From Candidatus Levyibacteriota bacterium (GTDB taxonomy: Bacteria > Patescibacteriota > Microgenomatia > Levybacterales > UBA12049), in assembly GCA_027459745.1 (NCBI GenBank), contig DAIDHL010000001.1, positions 232,290 through 265,673 of the forward strand: a stretch of 33,384 nt of DNA, written 5' to 3'. Shown here one piece after another: positions 31,151-33,384 of this stretch (positions are counted from its first letter, which is position 1; each line of letters opens with the position of its first letter). The position numbers and the translations under genes are program-made. A model generated the notes under the pieces. It saw only the letters and a list, made by a program, of their open reading frames with translations, did not search any database and was not told the origin of the DNA.

Positions 31151-31771
31151 ATGAGATCTACCCCAACTTTTCAATATGAACAAAAATTTTGGAAAAATGG
31201 CCTTGTTTATATAGCAGGCGCAGATGAGGTTGGTAAAGGAGCATTCGCCGGACCAGTTGTAGCAGCCTGTGTGATTTTACCTGCTGATAAAAGTTTTTTG
31301 TCACTTGAAAAAATAAATGATTCAAAGCTACTTTCTGCCAAACAGAGGGAAGAACTTGATTTGGTTATAAAGGCAAATGCCGTTTGTTACAATATTGCTA
31401 CTATAGAAATTGATGTTATAAATGAAAAAGGTATTGGAATTGCTACAGATATGGCATTATATGAGGCTGTAATGGGTCTACCAGCTTTAGCTCAACATAT
31501 TTTAGTTGATGCATTTTATATCAAAAATATTCCCCAAATATTGCAAACACCAATTATTAAAGGTGATCAAAAAAGCTATTCTATTGCTGCTGCTTCTATA
31601 ATTGCTAAAGTTTATAGGGATAAATTAATGACAGAACTAGACAAAGAATATGGTAAATATCAGTTCGGAAAACATAAAGGATATGGGACACTCACACATC
31701 GTAAATTAATTAAACAATTTGGCCTTAGTCCAATACACAGAACTTCTTTTAATCTGCAAAAATTCCTCTAA
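31151..31771 (+). CDS. rnhB: RNase HII
   Basis: 206 residues, normal length. 'GADEVGKGAFAGPVVAACVI' holds the DE of the active site (with GK in place of the more common GR), 'ILVDAFYIKNIPQIL' a third Asp, and 'KGDQKSYSIAAASIIAKVYR' and 'HKGYGTLTHRKLIKQFG' the conserved C-terminal segments. It removes RNA from RNA-DNA hybrids, including single ribonucleotides in DNA. It follows the DUF2130 gene by 60 bases. Confidence 0.95.
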   Translation: MRSTPTFQYEQKFWKNGLVYIAGADEVGKGAFAGPVVAACVILPADKSFLSLEKINDSKLLSAKQREELDLVIKANAVCYNIATIEIDVINEKGIGIATDMALYEAVMGLPALAQHILVDAFYIKNIPQILQTPIIKGDQKSYSIAAASIIAKVYRDKLMTELDKEYGKYQFGKHKGYGTLTHRKLIKQFGLSPIHRTSFNLQKFL

Positions 31772-31797
31772 ATAAACAACATTGTTAGGTTTTTGTT

Positions 31798-31825
31798 AGA
31801 TAATTTAAACTATCTGTAATTTTTA
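31798..31825 (+). terminator. Weak terminator after rnhB
   Basis: AGATA (31798-31802) and TATCT (31811-31815) form a short A/T stem, followed by GTAATTTTTAT. Confidence 0.35.
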
Positions 31826-31848
31826 TGTCAAGTCCACTACCTGACTTA

Positions 31849-31865
31849 GAGGCTATTATAGCCTC
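31849..31865 (+). promoter_or_regulatory. Perfect triloop hairpin upstream of a small ORF
   Basis: GAGGCTA-TTA-TAGCCTC, a 7-base perfect stem just before AAGGA and the ATG at 31881. There is no T-run after it, so it is more likely a leader RNA structure or protein-binding site than a terminator. Confidence 0.45.
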
Positions 31866-31880
31866 ATAAGGAAAACTATT

Positions 31881-32162
31881 ATGATTATTAATAACATTAC
31901 ATTATTTCCCGTCTTTAGACTTGGGTCTTCACATAAGCCAATTTTTATTAATAAAGCTTGTTATGATAACAAGCTTAAACTTTCTATCAATGAAATCAGA
32001 AAGGATTTACAAGAGCATAATCTTATATCCAATTTAATGCAAAATTATACTGTAAAAACTGATTTGTCCCAGAAATTAATGGATTCAAATAAACAAATTA
32101 ATTCTTTTGCCTATACAATATTACAAACTAAAGTTAGGAAATTAGCTCACATACAGTTATAA
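31881..32162 (+). CDS. Uncharacterised 93-residue protein upstream of greA
   Basis: The ORF begins with an ATG preceded by AAGGA about 12 bases upstream and ends one base before the ATG of the GreA-type gene, so the two are probably coupled. The sequence 'FINKACYDNKLKLSINEIRK' and 'LSQKLMDSNKQINSFAYTIL' is helical and polar with no membrane segment or recognised motif. The spacing to the next gene and the ribosome binding site support expression. No function can be given. Confidence 0.6.
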   Translation: MIINNITLFPVFRLGSSHKPIFINKACYDNKLKLSINEIRKDLQEHNLISNLMQNYTVKTDLSQKLMDSNKQINSFAYTILQTKVRKLAHIQL

Positions 32163-32163
32163 T

Positions 32164-32622
32164 ATGCTGATGAAAAGAGTTACTTTTACCAAACAAGGGT
32201 TTGCTGATCTTCTTCAAGAGAAAAATAAGCTTAATATAATTAGAGTAGCTACTATTAAAGATTTGCAAAAAGCCAGAGAAATGGGAGATTTGAGTGAAAA
32301 CGGTTTTTACAAAGCTACTAAGTCCCGCCTAGGACAAATTGATCATCGTTTGTTTGAGATAGATTTGCTTATTAAGCGTGCAGAGATTGTTGAAACAACC
32401 AGTGCTGATGAAATATCTGTGGGAAACTCTGTTGAATTGAAACTTAACGATCAAATAATTAAATATTCTATTGTAGGAGATATTGAAGCAAATATTGCAG
32501 AAAATAAAATATCTTCCCGTTCTCCTCTGGGTGCTGTTTTGATGGGTAAAAAAGCAGGCGATATAGTAGAAGTAAAACTACCTCACCATACAGCTTCTTA
32601 CAAGATTCTGGCTGTAAAATAA
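32164..32622 (+). CDS. greA: GreA/GreB-type transcript cleavage factor
   Basis: 152 residues. The N-terminal coiled coil has 'LQKAREMGDLSENGFYKATK', with the catalytic Asp and Glu of the DLSEN tip present (the usual AEY is GFY). The C-terminal domain contains 'ISVGNSVELKLNDQIIKYSI' and 'SPLGAVLMGKKAGDIVEVKL', the FKBP-like part that docks on RNA polymerase. The factor makes backtracked polymerase cleave its RNA and restart. The start may be the ATG at 32164 or the ATG at 32170. Confidence 0.93.
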   Translation: MLMKRVTFTKQGFADLLQEKNKLNIIRVATIKDLQKAREMGDLSENGFYKATKSRLGQIDHRLFEIDLLIKRAEIVETTSADEISVGNSVELKLNDQIIKYSIVGDIEANIAENKISSRSPLGAVLMGKKAGDIVEVKLPHHTASYKILAVK

Positions 32623-32629
32623 ACACAGG

Positions 32630-32658
32630 TTGCCTGCAAGGAGTTTATAGGCTAAAAT
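32630..32658 (+). promoter_or_regulatory. Promoter of the tRNA-Arg/tRNA-Lys pair
   Basis: TTGCCT (32630-32635), 17 bases, TAAAAT (32653-32658), about 27 bases before tRNA-Arg. Confidence 0.6.
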
Positions 32659-32685
32659 AGAATCTGGTTAGCCAGAGACTGACCT

Positions 32686-32759
32686 GCGCCTGTAGCTCAG
32701 CGGATTAGAGCATCTCGCTTCGGACGAGAGGGTCGGGGGTTCAAGTCCCTCCAGGCGTA
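32686..32759 (+). tRNA. tRNA-Arg(UCG)
   Basis: 74 bases: acceptor GCGCCTG/CAGGCGT, D-arm, anticodon stem TCTCG/CGAGA with loop CTTCGGA (anticodon TCG, Arg), T-arm with TTCAAGT and discriminator A. No CCA is encoded. Confidence 0.95.
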
Positions 32760-32764
32760 CATCT

Positions 32765-32836
32765 GGGTCCGTAGCTCAACGGTAGAGCAGTGCCCTCTTA
32801 AGGCATTGGTTGTGGGTTCAAATCCCTCCGGGCTCA
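32765..32836 (+). tRNA. tRNA-Lys(CUU)
   Basis: 72 bases, 5 bases after tRNA-Arg: acceptor GGGTCCG/CGGGCTC, D-stem GCTC/GAGC, anticodon stem GTGCC/GGCAT with loop CTCTTAA (anticodon CTT, Lys), T-arm GTGGG/CCCTC with one T-T mismatch. No CCA is encoded. Probably co-transcribed with tRNA-Arg. Confidence 0.92.
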
Positions 32837-32994
32837 CATATTTTATAAAAAATATCTAATAGTTTTCTTCTGTTTATTTTTTTACTTCTTTACATAGTAA
32901 TTTACTTCATTGACGAGGTTAAGAAAAGTTGATTAACTAGAATAAGCACCCTTAGTAAGTGAGGGAGATTTGTGTGTAGAGAATTAACTTAAAA

Positions 32995-33384
32995 ATGAGA
33001 AGAATAAAGTTCTTAATACTGGGACTTGTAGTTATGAGCACTGCCTTTGCCAGTGTAGTCTTTGGCCCCCTTAAACCACAAAGCTTTATCCAGGACAATA
33101 GTAAACAAGATGTGCTGGGAACTTCTACTTCATCTACTAATCTATTAGATAATCTCTTTCAGGTTAATATCCCGGCTGAATTTACTGATATTGTTACTTT
33201 TAAAAAAAATATACTGGCTCAGGGTGATCTGACTGTTGAGGGTGCCACTAATATTCAAGGTAATATTAATGCTACTGGTCATAATCTGGATCTGGGAAGT
33301 GGTAAGGTCCTCGCCTCCAATTTAGTCTATGGTCTAAGTGGGGGGACTGGGATAACAATAGGGAGTGGTCAAACCCCTACTATC
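32995..33384 (+). CDS. Secreted surface protein, N-terminal part (partial at right edge)
   Basis: 130 codons are open to the window edge; it is absent from the ORF track for lack of a stop. A signal peptide ('FLILGLVVMSTAFASVVFG') is followed by a serine/threonine-rich linker ('VLGTSTSSTNLLDNLFQVNI') and then repetitive beta-rich sequence ('GDLTVEGATNIQGNINATGH', 'GLSGGTGITIGSGQTPTI') like tail-fibre or adhesin stalks. It is probably a surface or pilus-like fibre exposed outside the cell. The family cannot be settled from this fragment. Confidence 0.7.
   Translation, partial: MRRIKFLILGLVVMSTAFASVVFGPLKPQSFIQDNSKQDVLGTSTSSTNLLDNLFQVNIPAEFTDIVTFKKNILAQGDLTVEGATNIQGNINATGHNLDLGSGKVLASNLVYGLSGGTGITIGSGQTPTI

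Noticed and set aside
1-33384. CRISPR array, rRNA or insertion sequence with transposase
   Set aside because: No regularly spaced repeats, no rRNA-like stretch and no DDE or HUH transposase were seen on reading the window; no alignment search was run.

Overview
The window looks like a chromosomal segment of a low-GC (roughly one third GC) bacterium of the Candidate Phyla Radiation/Patescibacteria, perhaps Microgenomates. This is inferred from the mixture seen: a conserved-TM-helix channel-like protein, short UvrC, DUF2130 protein, YvcK next to SecG and a small holin-like membrane protein, a very divergent PurA-like protein, several serine recombinases, and near-leaderless promoters with few Shine-Dalgarno sequences. 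No phylogenetic placement could be computed here.

Left part (1-3605): the end of an integrated element that continues beyond the window. It holds the N-terminal part of a conjugation-type (TraG/VirD4-like) protein, a small XRE repressor with divergent overlapping promoters, a small helper ORF and a large serine recombinase whose last codons run antisense into tRNA-Glu(UUC).

Bridge (3576-4609): a short host segment with tRNA-Glu, a conserved-TM-helix (MscS-related) membrane protein and tRNA-Lys(UUU). The two outward-facing promoters for the membrane protein and tRNA-Lys share a -35 region.

Second element (about 4604 to about 13.6 kb): a second large serine recombinase runs antisense right through tRNA-Lys, preceded by its own small helper ORF and a terminator-like leader. 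Next come a small resolvase/invertase and a large interrupted palindrome. The cargo is a 1017-residue membrane-anchored KAP-like P-loop NTPase, an XRE regulator convergent with it, a PH-SHOCT protein coupled to a 46-residue ORF, two uncharacterised membrane proteins, a coiled-coil zinc-ribbon protein and a phage terminase-small-subunit-like protein. The NTPase with its regulator and PH-domain neighbour is the best candidate for an undescribed system, possibly defensive.

Right part (13.8-33.4 kb): chromosomal genes. These include a 635-residue protein with a possible ADP-ribosyltransferase-like N-terminus and an HD-like C-terminal part, acyltransferase 3, a polyprenyl synthetase, a possible DUF1861 protein, UvrA, a transglutaminase-like membrane protein overlapping UvrC (no helix-hairpin-helix region), a peptide-binding lipoprotein-like protein, SecG, YvcK, a holin-like protein, the PurA-like protein, a DUF2130 nuclease-like protein, RNase HII, an unknown ORF, a GreA-type factor, tRNA-Arg(UCG), tRNA-Lys(CUU) and the start of a secreted surface protein. 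The DNA repair and transcription-fidelity genes (uvrA, uvrC, rnhB, greA) are housekeeping; the acyltransferase and prenyl synthetase are envelope or lipid functions.
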